Shown: positions 47,712-60,965, counted from the stretch's first letter. The stretch is DNA of 64,000 bases from Piscinibacter gummiphilus (GCF_032681285.1 NZ_CP136336.1:476001-540000), one strand, 5' to 3'. Notes: generated from the letters alone by a model not told the origin. Numbers and translations are program-made.

Positions 47712-48704
47712 ATGTCCACCGACAAGGTCGTCCACACCGCCCAAGACGCGGCCTCCTACGACGCCTCCGCCAAGCAGAAGTCGCAGGCCAAGACCGCACG
47801 CATCCCGATCAAGATCGTGCCGGCCGAGCAGTTGAAGAAGCCCGACTGGATCCGCGTGAAGGCGGGCTCGCACAACACACGCTTCTACGAGATCAAGCAG
47901 ATCCTGCGCGAGCACAAGCTGCACACGGTGTGCGAAGAGGCTTCGTGCCCCAACATCGGCGAATGCTTCGGCGGGGGTACCGCGACCTTCATGATCATGG
48001 GTGACAAGTGCACCCGCCGCTGCCCCTTCTGCGACGTGGGCCACGGCCGCCCCGACCCGCTCGACAAGGACGAGCCGCTCAACCTCGCGAAGACCATCGC
48101 CGCCCTCAAGCTCAACTACGTGGTGATCACGAGCGTCGACCGCGACGACCTGCGCGACGGTGGCGCGGCCCATTTCGTGGAATGCATTGAGCGGGTGCGC
48201 GAGCTGTCGCCGAAGACCCGCATCGAGATCCTCACGCCCGACTTCCGCGGCCGCATGGACCGTGCGCTCGAGATCCTGAAAGCGGCACCGCCGGATGTGA
48301 TGAACCACAACCTCGAAACCGCGCCGCGCCTCTACAAGGAAGCGCGCCCGGGCTCCGACTACGCCTACTCGCTCAACCTGCTCAAGCGCTTCAAGGAGTT
48401 CGCACCGCACGTGCCGACCAAGAGCGGCATCATGGTCGGCCTCGGCGAGACGGATGAAGAGATCCTGCAGGTGATGCGCGACATGCGCGAGCACGACATC
48501 GACATGCTCACCATCGGCCAGTACCTCGCGCCCTCAGGCCACCACCTGCCGGTGCGCCGCTACGTGCACCCCGACACCTTCAAGATGTACGAGGAAGAGG
48601 CCCACAAGATGGGCTTCACGCACGCGGCCGTCGGCGCGCTGGTGCGCTCGTCGTACCACGCCGACCAGCAGGCGCATCAGGCCGGGGTGAACATCCCGGC
48701 CTGA
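47712..48704 (+). CDS. lipA: Lipoyl synthase LipA
   Basis: LipA, a radical-SAM enzyme, inserts two sulfurs into octanoyl chains on lipoyl domains. The 330-residue protein has the auxiliary cluster [12 protein letters not shown] and the radical-[11 protein letters not shown]. The C-terminal RSSYHAD carries the serine that completes the auxiliary cluster. It is the last plus-strand gene before the convergent 5-oxoprolinase gene, 4 nt away. Confidence 0.98.
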   Translation: MSTDKVVHTAQDAASYDASAKQKSQAKTARIPIKIVPAEQLKKPDWIRVKAGSHNTRFYEIKQILREHKLHTVCEEASCPNIGECFGGGTATFMIMGDKCTRRCPFCDVGHGRPDPLDKDEPLNLAKTIAALKLNYVVITSVDRDDLRDGGAAHFVECIERVRELSPKTRIEILTPDFRGRMDRALEILKAAPPDVMNHNLETAPRLYKEARPGSDYAYSLNLLKRFKEFAPHVPTKSGIMVGLGETDEEILQVMRDMREHDIDMLTIGQYLAPSGHHLPVRRYVHPDTFKMYEEEAHKMGFTHAAVGALVRSSYHADQQAHQAGVNIPA

Positions 48705-48708
48705 GCCT

Positions 48709-52362
<3,654 letters not shown>

Positions 52363-52452
52363 GTCGTGATCCTAGGTTGGGAGGCCCATGCCGCGGCGCG
52401 CCCTGCCCACAGTACAGGACGAACCGGGCGTGCGCGCAAGAGGGTCGGTTGC

Positions 52453-53745
52453 TTACATCAGGCCGGGCAGCCAGAGCACGGTCTGTGGGAAGACGTAGAT
52501 CAGCCCGAGCGCGGCCACCAGCAGCCCGAAGAAGGGCAGGGCGGTGCGGGCGAGGTAGGGCACTTCGCGCTTGGTGAGGCCCTGCAGCACGAAGAGGTTG
52601 AAGCCGACGGGCGGGGTGATCTGCGCCATCTCGACCACCATCACCACGAAGATGCCGAACCAGACGAGGTCGATGCCGGCCGCCTGCACGGTGGGCAGCA
52701 GCACCGCCATGGTGAGCACCACCATCGAGATTCCGTCGAGAAAGCAGCCGAGCACGATGAAGAAGCCCATCAGCAGCACCAGCAGCATGAAGGGCGACAG
52801 GTGCAGCCCGCCGATGAAGCTGGCCACCTCGCGCGGCAGGCCGATGAAGCCCATGGCCAGCGTGAGGAAGGCGGCGCCCGCGAGGATGAGGCCGATCATG
52901 CAGTACACGCGGCAGGCAGCCCAGAGGCCCTCCTTGAAGCTCTTCCAGGTGAGCGAGCCTTCGAGGGCGGCGAGCCCGAGCGAGCCGGCTACGCCGAGCG
53001 CGGCCGATTCGGTGGCGGTGGCGATGCCGGTGTAGATGGCACCGATCACCAGCACGATCAGCGACAGCACCGGGATCAGGTGGCGGCCGGCGGCGAGCTT
53101 CTGCGCCAGCGTGGTGTCGGCGTCGCCCTCGGGCACCTGCTCCGGGTGCCGGAGCGCCCACAGCATCAGGTAGCCGGAGAAGATCGCCATCAGCAGCAGG
53201 CCCGGCACCACGCCGGCGACGAAGAGCTTGGCGATCGACACGTCGGTCGCGACGGCGTAGACGATCATGATGATCGACGGCGGGATCATCAGCCCGAAGG
53301 TGCCGGCGCCGGCCAGCGAGCCGATGGCGATGTCGTCGGGGTAGCCGCGTTTCTTGAGTTCGGGCAGCGTGATCTTGCCGATGGTGGCGCAGGTGGCCGC
53401 GCTCGACCCCGACACCGCCGCGAAGATGCCGCAGCCGATCACGTTGGCATGCAGCAGCCGCCCAGGAACGCGGTTGAGCCACGGCGCGAGGCCGCGGAAG
53501 AGGTCGGCGGTGAGCCGCGAGCGGAAGAGGATCTCGCCCATCCACAGGAAGAGCGGCAGCGCGGTGAGCGTCCAGCTGGAGGTGGAGCCCCAGATGGTGA
53601 ACGCCATGCTGTCGCCCACCATGCGCTGGGTGAAGAAGTTCATCGCGAACGCGGCGACGCCCAACAGCGACAGGCCGATCCAGAACCCGGAGGCGAGCAC
53701 CGCGATGAGCGCGGCGATCAGGAGCGAGACGGTGAGGATGTCCAT
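52453..53745 (-). CDS. dctM: TRAP transporter large permease (DctM type)
   Basis: This 430-residue inner-membrane permease has about a dozen hydrophobic helices and the DctM pattern (FTQRMVGDSMAFTIW, GCGIFAAVSGSSAATCATIG, IPPSIIMIVYAVATDVSIAKLFVAGVVPGLL). It imports a carboxylate with a Na+ gradient. It follows the small permease by 4 nt. The next gene, the 5-oxoprolinase, begins 90 nt later. Confidence 0.95.
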   Translation of the reverse strand: MDILTVSLLIAALIAVLASGFWIGLSLLGVAAFAMNFFTQRMVGDSMAFTIWGSTSSWTLTALPLFLWMGEILFRSRLTADLFRGLAPWLNRVPGRLLHANVIGCGIFAAVSGSSAATCATIGKITLPELKKRGYPDDIAIGSLAGAGTFGLMIPPSIIMIVYAVATDVSIAKLFVAGVVPGLLLMAIFSGYLMLWALRHPEQVPEGDADTTLAQKLAAGRHLIPVLSLIVLVIGAIYTGIATATESAALGVAGSLGLAALEGSLTWKSFKEGLWAACRVYCMIGLILAGAAFLTLAMGFIGLPREVASFIGGLHLSPFMLLVLLMGFFIVLGCFLDGISMVVLTMAVLLPTVQAAGIDLVWFGIFVVMVVEMAQITPPVGFNLFVLQGLTKREVPYLARTALPFFGLLVAALGLIYVFPQTVLWLPGLM

Positions 53746-53749
53746 GACG

Positions 53750-54265
53750 TCATTCCACGTGTGCGGCTTCGCCGGCCGGGTCGGCGCGGAAGAAGCTGTT
53801 GCGCGCCCAGCGCGACACCGCCGCGTCGAGGAAGGCGACTGCGAGCCCCACGCAGCCAAGCGCCATCGCCAGTTGCGGAATCCACAGCGGCGTCGCATCG
53901 GACGAAGGTGACACATCGTGGGTGACCTGCGAGGTCCACACGAGCTTGCACGCATACCACGCGAGGTAGAGCGCGAGGCCGACGCCTGCGGCGAGGCACC
54001 AAGCCTCCAGCACCGTCTGCAGGCGAGGCGGCAGCTTTTGCAGCAGCAGCGTCACGCGGATATGCTCGCCGCGCTGCAGTGTGCCCGGCAGCGCGAGGAA
54101 GAGCGCCGCCGCGATGCAGTAGCCGGCGTAGGCATCGAGCCCGCGCAGCCCGAAGGCGAGCTGGCGGTCGGCGATGCCCAGCACCACCAGCACGAAGCAG
54201 CCGACCATCGCGACAGCGGCCAGCGCCATCAGCGTGTCGTAGAACGAATCGAGGGCCTGGCGCAT
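53750..54265 (-). CDS. dctQ: TRAP transporter small permease (DctQ type)
   Basis: This 171-residue inner-membrane protein has four helices and the DctQ-like central region (LRGLDAYAGYCIAAALFLALPGTLQRGEHIRVTLLL). It forms the transporter with the large permease and binding protein encoded on either side. Spacing to the binding-protein gene is 7 nt. Confidence 0.92.
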   Translation of the reverse strand: MRQALDSFYDTLMALAAVAMVGCFVLVVLGIADRQLAFGLRGLDAYAGYCIAAALFLALPGTLQRGEHIRVTLLLQKLPPRLQTVLEAWCLAAGVGLALYLAWYACKLVWTSQVTHDVSPSSDATPLWIPQLAMALGCVGLAVAFLDAAVSRWARNSFFRADPAGEAAHVE

Positions 54266-54272
54266 CGCCGCC

Positions 54273-55232
54273 TCACTTGCGGTAGGCGTCGACGATGGCC
54301 TGCCCGTCGGCGCCGGCCTGCTTGAGCCACTCGGCCGTCATGCGGTCGCCAATGGCCTTGAGCTCGCCCTTCAGCTTGGTGTTGCTGCGGTCGACGTTCA
54401 TGCCCTTGGCGGCCAGCTCCTTGAGGTACTCGTTGTCTTTCTGCTCGCTCGTCTTCCAGCCGCGCTCGCTGGCCTCGCCCGCGGCCTTGAGCACGGCGGC
54501 CTGCGCGGTCTTGTCGAGCGCATCGAAGGCTTTCTGGTTCACCACCAGCGCATTGCGTGGCAGCCACGCGCTCACGTCGTAGAAATACTTCACCTGCTCG
54601 TGAAGCTTGCTGTCGACGCCGCTCGCGCTCGAGGTGAGGAAGTTGTCGACCCCGCCAGTGGCCAGCGCCTGCGGCAGCTCGGCGAGCTGGATGGTCACGG
54701 GCTGCGCGCCGACGAGTTCGGCGATGCGCGTGGTGGCCGGGTTGTAGGCGCGCATCTTGGTGCCCTTCAGGTCGGCGAGCGCGGCCACCGGCTTCTTCGA
54801 GTAGAGCGACTGGCCGGGCCAGGGCACCGCGTAGAGCAGCTTCATGCCTTGCGAGGCCAGGAGCTTTTCGAGCGCGGGCCGCGACGCGGTGTCGAGCTTC
54901 TTCGACTCGGCATAGGTGGTGGCGAGGAAGGGCACCGCGTCGACGCCGAAGAGCGCGTTCTCGTTGGCGGCGCCGGAGAGAATGAATTCGCCGATCTGCG
55001 TCTGCCCGGTCTGCACCGCACGCTTGATCTCGTTGGCCTTGAACAGCGAGGCGTTGGCGTGCACCGTGATCTTGAGCTTGCCGGCGGTCGCGCGGTCGAC
55101 CTCCTGCGCGAACCACTCCAGGTTCTGCACGTGGAAGGTGTTGCCGCCGTAGCCCGAGGGCAGGTCCCACTTGGTTTGCGCGTGGGCGGTGCCGAGGCAG
55201 GCCAGCGTCAGGGCACAGACGAGGGTCTTCAT
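54273..55232 (-). CDS. dctP: TRAP transporter substrate-binding protein (DctP type)
   Basis: This 319-residue periplasmic protein has a signal peptide (LVCALTLACLGTAHAQT) and the family stretch RAYNPATTRIAELVGAQPVTIQLAELPQAL with the carboxylate-binding arginine, then GVDNFLTSSAS. It catches the substrate for the DctQ/DctM permease. The likely ligand is 5-oxoproline or D-glutamate, given the operon partners; any small carboxylate is possible. Confidence 0.93.
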   Translation of the reverse strand: MKTLVCALTLACLGTAHAQTKWDLPSGYGGNTFHVQNLEWFAQEVDRATAGKLKITVHANASLFKANEIKRAVQTGQTQIGEFILSGAANENALFGVDAVPFLATTYAESKKLDTASRPALEKLLASQGMKLLYAVPWPGQSLYSKKPVAALADLKGTKMRAYNPATTRIAELVGAQPVTIQLAELPQALATGGVDNFLTSSASGVDSKLHEQVKYFYDVSAWLPRNALVVNQKAFDALDKTAQAAVLKAAGEASERGWKTSEQKDNEYLKELAAKGMNVDRSNTKLKGELKAIGDRMTAEWLKQAGADGQAIVDAYRK

Positions 55233-55258
55233 TGCAGTCTCCTGGAAGGGTGGATGGG

Positions 55259-56059
55259 TCAGAAGGCGGCGAGATGCCGGTTCAAGAGATCGGTGACGAG
55301 CATCGCGCCGGGCGCGTGCGTGATGGCTAGGGGCACGCGGGCCTGCACGAGCGCGGCCTGGGGCGTGACGCCGCAGGCCCAGAAGACCGGCAGCTCGCCC
55401 GCGCGCACCTCGACGGCGTCGCCATAGTCGGGCTTGGACAGGTCGGCGATGCCGATCTGCGCCGGGTCGCCGATGTGCACCGGCGCACCGTGCACCGTGG
55501 GCAGTCGCGAGGTGATCTGCACCGCACGGATGGCGTCGGCCGCGCTCATCGGCCGCATCGACACCACCATCGGGCCGCTGAAGGGGCCGGCCGGCTCGGT
55601 GGCGATGGTCGTGCGGTACATGGCGACGTTGCGCTGCAGCTCGATGTGGCGCAGCCGGATGCCGTCGGCCATCAGCGCTTCTTCGAACGAGAACGAGCAG
55701 CCGATCACGAAGGTGACGAAGTCGTCTTGCCAGAGGGCGCGGATGTCGGTGGGCTCGTCGACGAGCGCGCCTTCGCGCCACACGCGGTAGCGCGGCAGGT
55801 CGGTGCGGATGTCGATGCCCTCGCCGAGCGTGGCGAGCGAGGGGTCGCCCGCGTCCGAGACCGCCAGCAGCGGGCAGGGCTTGGGGTTGCGCTGGCAGTA
55901 GCGCATGAAGTCGGTGGCCAGGCCGGCCGGCAGGATCACCACGTTGCCCTGCACATGGCCCAGGGCCTGCCCGGAAGTGTGCCGGTCGAGGCGGCCGCTG
56001 CGCGCGGCGAGGCGGGCCTCGGCGCCGGTGGTGGCGGGTGGGTGGAAGGGCTGGGTCAC
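55259..56059 (-). CDS. YcsI/DUF1445 family protein, D-glutamate cyclase-like
   Basis: This 266-residue protein belongs to the family once called putative hydro-lyase. Conserved pieces are [46 protein letters not shown] and the final [12 protein letters not shown]. Eukaryotic members (the DGLUCY domain) turn D-glutamate into 5-oxo-D-proline. It is the first gene of the TRAP/5-oxoprolinase operon, so the same reaction is likely here. The GTG at 56059 gives the usual length; ATGs at 56098 and 56125 would add unconserved residues. Confidence 0.85.
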   Translation of the reverse strand: MTQPFHPPATTGAEARLAARSGRLDRHTSGQALGHVQGNVVILPAGLATDFMRYCQRNPKPCPLLAVSDAGDPSLATLGEGIDIRTDLPRYRVWREGALVDEPTDIRALWQDDFVTFVIGCSFSFEEALMADGIRLRHIELQRNVAMYRTTIATEPAGPFSGPMVVSMRPMSAADAIRAVQITSRLPTVHGAPVHIGDPAQIGIADLSKPDYGDAVEVRAGELPVFWACGVTPQAALVQARVPLAITHAPGAMLVTDLLNRHLAAF

Positions 56060-56147
56060 GTGCGCGTCTTTCGAAAACCTGTGGCGATGACGGGGCATTG
56101 TTTCGATCGGGGCGGTGGCGGGCAAACGAGATTTTTCTTGCTGGCCT

Positions 56148-56164
56148 CATCGATTTTTTCGATG
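56148..56164. promoter_or_regulatory. CATCGA-N5-TCGATG dyad in the LysR/operon intergenic region
   Basis: A perfect 6-bp inverted repeat around a T5 centre lies 23 nt before the LysR ATG and 89 nt before the divergent operon. It has the T-N11-A-like shape and position typical of LysR-type operators, so it may be bound by the neighbouring regulator. The rest of the gap is featureless. Confidence 0.5.
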
Positions 56165-56186
56165 ATGTGCGGGAAAGGATTCCGCC

Positions 56187-57104
56187 ATGAACCTGAGATT
56201 CGTCGAAGCCTTCTACTGGGTGGCCACGCTCAGGAGCGTCTCGCGCGCCGCCGAGAAACTGTCGATCACGCAGTCGGCGATGTCGAGCCGCGTGGCCGGG
56301 CTCGAAGAAGAGCTCGGCACGATGCTGCTCGACCGGCGCGACAAGCAGTTCAAGCTCACCATCGCCGGCACGCGCTTCCTGCACTACGCCGAGAAACTGC
56401 TGGCCCTGCAGCGCGAGCTGAAGGAGGAGATGGGTTCGGGTGGGGTCGCCGCGGCGCCGGTCACGCTGCGCATCGGCAGCATCGAATCGGTGCTGCACTC
56501 GTGGCTGATGCCGTGGATCGAGAAGCTGCGCGCCGACCTGCCCCTGCTCGAGCTGGAGCTCTCGGTCGAAACCACGCCGATGCTGCAGGAGCTGGTGCGC
56601 CGCGGCACGCTTGACCTCGTGTTCGCGGCCGCCCCGGCGGCGCACGACGGGGTGCGGGTGCGCACGCTCGCGTCGATGGAGATGGCCTTCGTCGGCAACC
56701 CGACCGTGCACAAGCGCTCGCGCTACAGCCTGGCCCAGCTGGCGCAGTACGACCTCCTCACCTTCCAGCGCGGCTCGCAGCCGCACGTGGCGCTGATGGA
56801 CGTCTTCCGCCGCGACGAGGTGGCGCCGCCGCGCGTGCACACCATCTCGTCGATCTCGGCGATGACGCAGCTGGTGGAGGCCGGGTTCGGCATCGCGACG
56901 CTGCCGCGCGCCGCGGCCGAACGCCTGCGGCCGAACCGGGCTCTGAAGATCCTGGGGTGCGAGCATGAGCTCCTGCCGCTGCCGGTGTTCGCGAGTTTCC
57001 GGCCCGACCCGCAGTCGCGGCAGATCGAGGCGGTGGTCGATGCGGCGCTGGCCTTTGCCAACGAGGCCAAGCACGCCCGGGTGGTGGGAAGATCCGCGAA
57101 GTAG
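56187..57104 (+). CDS. LysR-family transcriptional regulator
   Basis: This 305-residue regulator begins with the LysR helix-turn-helix (FVEAFYWVATLRSVSRAAEKLSITQSAMSSRVAGLEEELG) and ends with a substrate-binding domain. It is divergent from the D-glutamate-cyclase-like/TRAP/5-oxoprolinase operon, so it is the likely activator, with one of the pathway metabolites as effector. The ATG stands at the usual distance before the helix-turn-helix. Confidence 0.95.
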   Translation: MNLRFVEAFYWVATLRSVSRAAEKLSITQSAMSSRVAGLEEELGTMLLDRRDKQFKLTIAGTRFLHYAEKLLALQRELKEEMGSGGVAAAPVTLRIGSIESVLHSWLMPWIEKLRADLPLLELELSVETTPMLQELVRRGTLDLVFAAAPAAHDGVRVRTLASMEMAFVGNPTVHKRSRYSLAQLAQYDLLTFQRGSQPHVALMDVFRRDEVAPPRVHTISSISAMTQLVEAGFGIATLPRAAAERLRPNRALKILGCEHELLPLPVFASFRPDPQSRQIEAVVDAALAFANEAKHARVVGRSAK

Positions 57105-57126
57105 TGGTTGAGCTCAGGAGCAGTCG

Positions 57127-57816
57127 ATGAAGCGCAGAGAACTGATGAAGGCCGTCGGCGTGATGGCGGCGGGTGGCAGCGTGTGGGTGCCGGCGCAGGC
57201 CGGCTGGCTGTCGGAAACCGATGCGGCCGCCGGCATCCGCGCCGCGCTGGAGCGGGGTGCCGTGGCCGCGGTGAGCCTGCTCGGCAGGACCGATGGGTTT
57301 CTCGGCAACCCGAAGGTGCGCATTCCGCTGCCCGACTTCCTGCAAGACGTGGCGGGCTTCCTGAAAGCCACCGGGCAGCGCAAGCGCATCGAAGAGCTGG
57401 AAGTCTCGATGAACCGCGCCGCCGAGGCGGCCGTGCCCGAGGCGAAGGCCTTGCTGATGAACGCGGTGAAGGCGATGAGCGTGGACGACGCGAAACAGTT
57501 GCTCACCGGCGGCGACAACGCGGTGACGCAGTTCTTCGCCACCAAGACGCGCGAGCCGCTCTCGGTGAAGTTCTTGCCGATCGTGCAGAAAGCGACTGAG
57601 CGCGTGAAGCTCGCCGCGCGCTACAACGCGGTGGCCTCGAAGGCCGCGAGCTTCGGGCTCTTGAGGGAGGAGAACGCCAACATCCAGTCCTATGTGACCG
57701 GCAAGGCGCTCGATGGCCTCTATCTGATGATCGGGGAAGAAGAGAAGAAGATTCGCGCCGACCCGGTGGGCACCGGCAGCGCGATCCTCAAAAAGGTCTT
57801 CGGCAGCTTGAAGTAA
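57127..57816 (+). CDS. DUF4197 family exported protein
   Basis: This 229-residue protein has a twin-arginine-like start (MKRRELMKAVGVMAAGG) and probable cleavage after VPAQA. The mature part is helical: AGIRAALERGAVAAVSLLGR, IPLPDFLQDVAGFLK and GKALDGLYLMIGEEEKKIR, typical of DUF4197 periplasmic proteins of unknown function. It lies 22 nt after the LysR gene and is convergent with the next gene, 6 nt apart. Confidence 0.9.
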   Translation: MKRRELMKAVGVMAAGGSVWVPAQAGWLSETDAAAGIRAALERGAVAAVSLLGRTDGFLGNPKVRIPLPDFLQDVAGFLKATGQRKRIEELEVSMNRAAEAAVPEAKALLMNAVKAMSVDDAKQLLTGGDNAVTQFFATKTREPLSVKFLPIVQKATERVKLAARYNAVASKAASFGLLREENANIQSYVTGKALDGLYLMIGEEEKKIRADPVGTGSAILKKVFGSLK

Positions 57817-57822
57817 GCGCGC

Positions 57823-58962
57823 TCAGACGGTCTTCGCCAGTTCAAACATCAGCGCGGAGGGCAGCGACGTCAGGATCGCATCGCGCCCCACGCGGGCCAT
57901 GCTGAGCCCACCGAAGCCCGAGATCTCGAAGGTGTTGCCCTCTTCGATGATCTCGATGAACACCACCTCGGCACCTTCGGCGTCGATGTCACGGCGCATC
58001 TCGTTGAAGCGTTCGCCGCGCAGCACCGATTCGATGACGATCGCATGCGGCAGGCCGCCACGGCAGAACTCGCGCGCCTCGTCGACCGAGTTCACGAAGT
58101 CGACGATCAGGCCCATGTTGCGGATCGCGTCGCGGATCTGAACCCGCACGTCGCGCCGCGAGGCGACCACCAGCACCTGGCTGCCCACCAGCGGCTTGCT
58201 TTGCAGCGAGGGCGAAAAACCCTGGTCGAGTTCGATGGCGCTCATGCCTTCGAGCTGGTCGCTCACGGTGCGCGGGAACTCGATCGTCAGGTGTACCTCG
58301 TGGCCTTCGAGCTTGCGTTCGATGGGCAGGCCCATGGTCCACGCGGTCTGCTCGACGAGGCGCCAGGTCATGGTGTCGAGCTGGTGCGCCGTGTCATCGG
58401 AGTCGCTCTGCTGATCGGCGGGGCGCACCGCGAAGCGCGTGGTCAGGCGCGCATGCACGGGCCAGGTCTTGATGTCGATGCGGAAATCGATGTTGGACCG
58501 TGCGTGCTCCATGGCCCAGGTCAGCTGGGTGTTGAGCAGGCTGAAGAGGAGCGAGGCGTCGACCACCACCTCGGCCGGCCGCAGCACCTGCTTGATGTGG
58601 ATGCCGCGGGCCTGGGTTTCGCGGCTGCGCTGGGTGAGCACGTCTTTCAACGTCTCGGTGAGCGCCAGGCGCTCGGGGGTCTGGCGCAGGCGGCCCGAGG
58701 CCAGGCGGGCGATCTGCTGGCCCGACATGCTGATCTCGCGGGCGCGCTGGATCTCTTCGCCGAGCGAACGCAGGCTGGAGCGGTCGATGCGGCCGGTGGA
58801 GGCGAGGGTTTGCACACGCTCGAGGGCGGCGGTGAGCGGGCCGGCGATCTCGGCGCTCATTTCCCCCACGACCTCACGCCAATGGTCGTGCTCGACGGCG
58901 GCGTCCTCGGGGGCGAGGGTGGCGGTCGCTTCGGGAGCGCGCTTGAGTTCGGTCATGTCCAT
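57823..58962 (-). CDS. Degenerate histidine kinase with pseudo-receiver domain
   Basis: This 379-residue protein has no membrane segment. Residues 28-100 look like a dimerisation/H-box domain, but the histidine is replaced (MSAEIAGPL, A37). The ATPase-like part (130-235) keeps LLFSLLNTQL but lacks a clear N-box asparagine (WAMEHARS) and G-boxes. Residues 258-375 resemble a receiver with VLVVASRRD in place of the acidic pair and E311 where the phospho-accepting aspartate belongs (IVIESVLRG). It is probably a catalytically dead scaffold or regulator rather than an active two-component protein. ATG 58962 is used; 58956 is possible. Confidence 0.65.
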   Translation of the reverse strand: MDMTELKRAPEATATLAPEDAAVEHDHWREVVGEMSAEIAGPLTAALERVQTLASTGRIDRSSLRSLGEEIQRAREISMSGQQIARLASGRLRQTPERLALTETLKDVLTQRSRETQARGIHIKQVLRPAEVVVDASLLFSLLNTQLTWAMEHARSNIDFRIDIKTWPVHARLTTRFAVRPADQQSDSDDTAHQLDTMTWRLVEQTAWTMGLPIERKLEGHEVHLTIEFPRTVSDQLEGMSAIELDQGFSPSLQSKPLVGSQVLVVASRRDVRVQIRDAIRNMGLIVDFVNSVDEAREFCRGGLPHAIVIESVLRGERFNEMRRDIDAEGAEVVFIEIIEEGNTFEISGFGGLSMARVGRDAILTSLPSALMFELAKTV

Positions 58963-58980
58963 GGGGGCCTCGGCTTACAG

Positions 58981-59048
58981 TTTTTGTCACTAGGTGGCAA
59001 AAAATTGACCTTCGAAGTGTCCCTGGACTTGGGCAGGTTGTGACAAAA
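58981..59048. promoter_or_regulatory. TTTTGTCAC-type repeats upstream of the degenerate kinase gene
   Basis: TTTTTGTCAC (58981) and GTGGCAAAAA (58994) form a near-perfect inverted repeat, and GTGACAAAA recurs at 59040. They sit 19-86 nt upstream of the start of the gene at 58962, on its promoter side. An operator or RNA hairpin are both possible. Confidence 0.4.
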
Positions 59049-59122
59049 GAAGACCGCCGCTCCCCCGGAGCGAGGGGGCGTGGCGGGGCCTGCTTTTGCG
59101 GGGGGAAAACGCGGAGATCGGG

Positions 59123-60376
59123 CTAAAGCGTGCCGCTCTCGCGCAGGCGGGCCCGCTCGGCTTCGCCGATGCCCAGCTCCTGCAGCACTTCATCGGTGTG
59201 CTCGCCCAGGAGCGGCGGCGGCCTTCGGTATTGCACAGGTGTGGCCGAGAGCTTCATCGGGCTGGCCACGAGCTTGAGTGCGTCGGTCAGCGGGTGCGGC
59301 ATCGCGACGGTCATGCCGCGCGACTGCACGTGAGGGTCAGCGAACACTTCGCCGAGGTCGTTGATGGCGCCGCAAGGCACCTTGGCGGCTTCGAGGGCGC
59401 TCAGCCAGTCGTGCTTCTTGCGGGTCTTGAGGATCTCGGCCAGCACCGGCACGAGCGTCGCGCGGTGTCGCACGCGGTCGGCGTTCTTGATGAAGCGCGG
59501 GTCTTGCGCGAGGTCGGGTCGGCCGGCCACGTCGCAGAACTTGGCGTACTGGGTGTCGTTGCCGACTGCGAGGATCAGGTGGCCGTCGGCCGTCTCGAAC
59601 ACCTGATACGGGACGATGTTCTGGTGGGCGTTGCCGATGCGCCTGGGCGCTACGCCCGTCGTCAGGTAGTTGGCACCGAGGTTGGCCAGCATCGCGACCT
59701 GGGTGTCGAGCAGGGCCATGTCGACCACTTGGCCCTCGCCCGTGGCGTCGCGGTGGCGCAATGCGGCGAGGATGGCGACGGTCGCGTACATCCCGGTGAA
59801 GAGATCGGCCACCGCCACGCCCACCTTCTGCGGGCCGCCGCCGGGCAGGTCGTCGCGCTCGCCGGTGACGCTCATCAGGCCGCCCATGCCCTGGATGGCG
59901 TAGTCGTAGCCCGCCCGCTCGCGGTAAGGGCCGGTCTGGCCGAAGCCGGTGACCGAGCAGTAGACGAGGCGCGGGTAAAGCTTGCGCAGGCTGTCGGCAT
60001 CGAGGCCGTAGCGGGCCATGTCGCCGACCTTGAAGTTCTCGATGAAGACGTCGCATTGCGCGGCCATCTGGCGGATCAGCGCCTGGCCTTCGGCGGTGGC
60101 GATGTCGACGGTGACCGAGCGCTTGTTGCGGTTGGTGCCGAGGTAGTACGCGGCCTCGGCGGTGTCGGCGCCGTCGCGGTCCTTCAGGAAGGGCGGGCCC
60201 CAGCCGCGGGTGTCGTCTCCGCCGACGCCGTTTTTCATCGGGCGCTCGATCTTGATGACGTCGGCGCCGAGGTCGGCCAGGGTCTGGGTGCACCACGGGC
60301 CGGCGAGCACACGCGAGAGGTCGAGAACGCGGATGCCGGCGAGGGGCAGCGCAGGGGCGGTGGAGGTATTGCTCAT
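59123..60376 (-). CDS. Class III CoA-transferase (CaiB/BaiF family)
   Basis: This 417-residue enzyme moves CoA between carboxylic acids through a covalent aspartyl intermediate. Conserved parts are GIRVLDLSRVLAGPWCTQTLADLGADVIKIE, RNKRSVTVD, the catalytic aspartate in VDMALLDTQVAM, and VPCGAINDLGE. Substrates cannot be told. The ATG at 60376 gives the usual N-terminus; one six codons upstream is possible. It is divergent from the lipoprotein gene. Confidence 0.94.
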   Translation of the reverse strand: MSNTSTAPALPLAGIRVLDLSRVLAGPWCTQTLADLGADVIKIERPMKNGVGGDDTRGWGPPFLKDRDGADTAEAAYYLGTNRNKRSVTVDIATAEGQALIRQMAAQCDVFIENFKVGDMARYGLDADSLRKLYPRLVYCSVTGFGQTGPYRERAGYDYAIQGMGGLMSVTGERDDLPGGGPQKVGVAVADLFTGMYATVAILAALRHRDATGEGQVVDMALLDTQVAMLANLGANYLTTGVAPRRIGNAHQNIVPYQVFETADGHLILAVGNDTQYAKFCDVAGRPDLAQDPRFIKNADRVRHRATLVPVLAEILKTRKKHDWLSALEAAKVPCGAINDLGEVFADPHVQSRGMTVAMPHPLTDALKLVASPMKLSATPVQYRRPPPLLGEHTDEVLQELGIGEAERARLRESGTL

Positions 60377-60413
60377 CCAAAGATTGTCATTCACCCCGTT
60401 TGATAATGCCCCG

Positions 60414-60965
60414 ATGCAGTTGTCTCACCTTCTTCGCGGACGCAGAGCCGCACGGGTGCTGTCGTTGGGGTTGGCGGGGTCGGTGTTGGCAGGGTGTGCG
60501 CCCGCGCTCGACTGGCGCGAGATCCGGCCCGACGGCAGCGATGCCGTCGCCATGTTCCCGTGCAAGCCCACGACCGACGCCCGCATGGTCAGCCTGGCCG
60601 GGGCACGTGTGCGCATGGTGCTCGTGGCCTGCCGGGCCGGCGACGTGACCTGGGCACTTGCGTTTGCCGACATGGCCGACCCGGCGAAGGTGACGCAGGC
60701 ACTGCAGGACCTGCGTGCGTCGAACGCCGGCAACCTGGGCGGCACGCCCACGGTGACCGGGCCGATGCAGCTGGCCGGCATGACCCCCAACCCGCAGTCC
60801 GAGCGGGTGCAGGTGCGGGGGCGCTTGCCCGGTGGCGAGGCGGTGCGGCTGGAGAGCGGCTTCTTCGCACGCGGCACCCGCGTGTACCAGGCGACGGCGA
60901 TGGGCCAGGCGCCCGACGCCGAAGCGGTCGCGACCTTCTTCGACGGGTTGAAGCTGCGCCCATGA
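60414..60965 (+). CDS. Hypothetical lipoprotein
   Basis: This 183-residue protein has a basic start, a hydrophobic helix and lipobox (LAGSVLAGC), then a domain of about 150 residues with two cysteines (MFPCKPTT, VACRAGDVTW) and a C-terminal GTRVYQATAMGQAPD. It has no named family that I recognise. The ATG of the MFS transporter overlaps its stop, so the two are expressed together. Confidence 0.8.
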   Translation: MQLSHLLRGRRAARVLSLGLAGSVLAGCAPALDWREIRPDGSDAVAMFPCKPTTDARMVSLAGARVRMVLVACRAGDVTWALAFADMADPAKVTQALQDLRASNAGNLGGTPTVTGPMQLAGMTPNPQSERVQVRGRLPGGEAVRLESGFFARGTRVYQATAMGQAPDAEAVATFFDGLKLRP

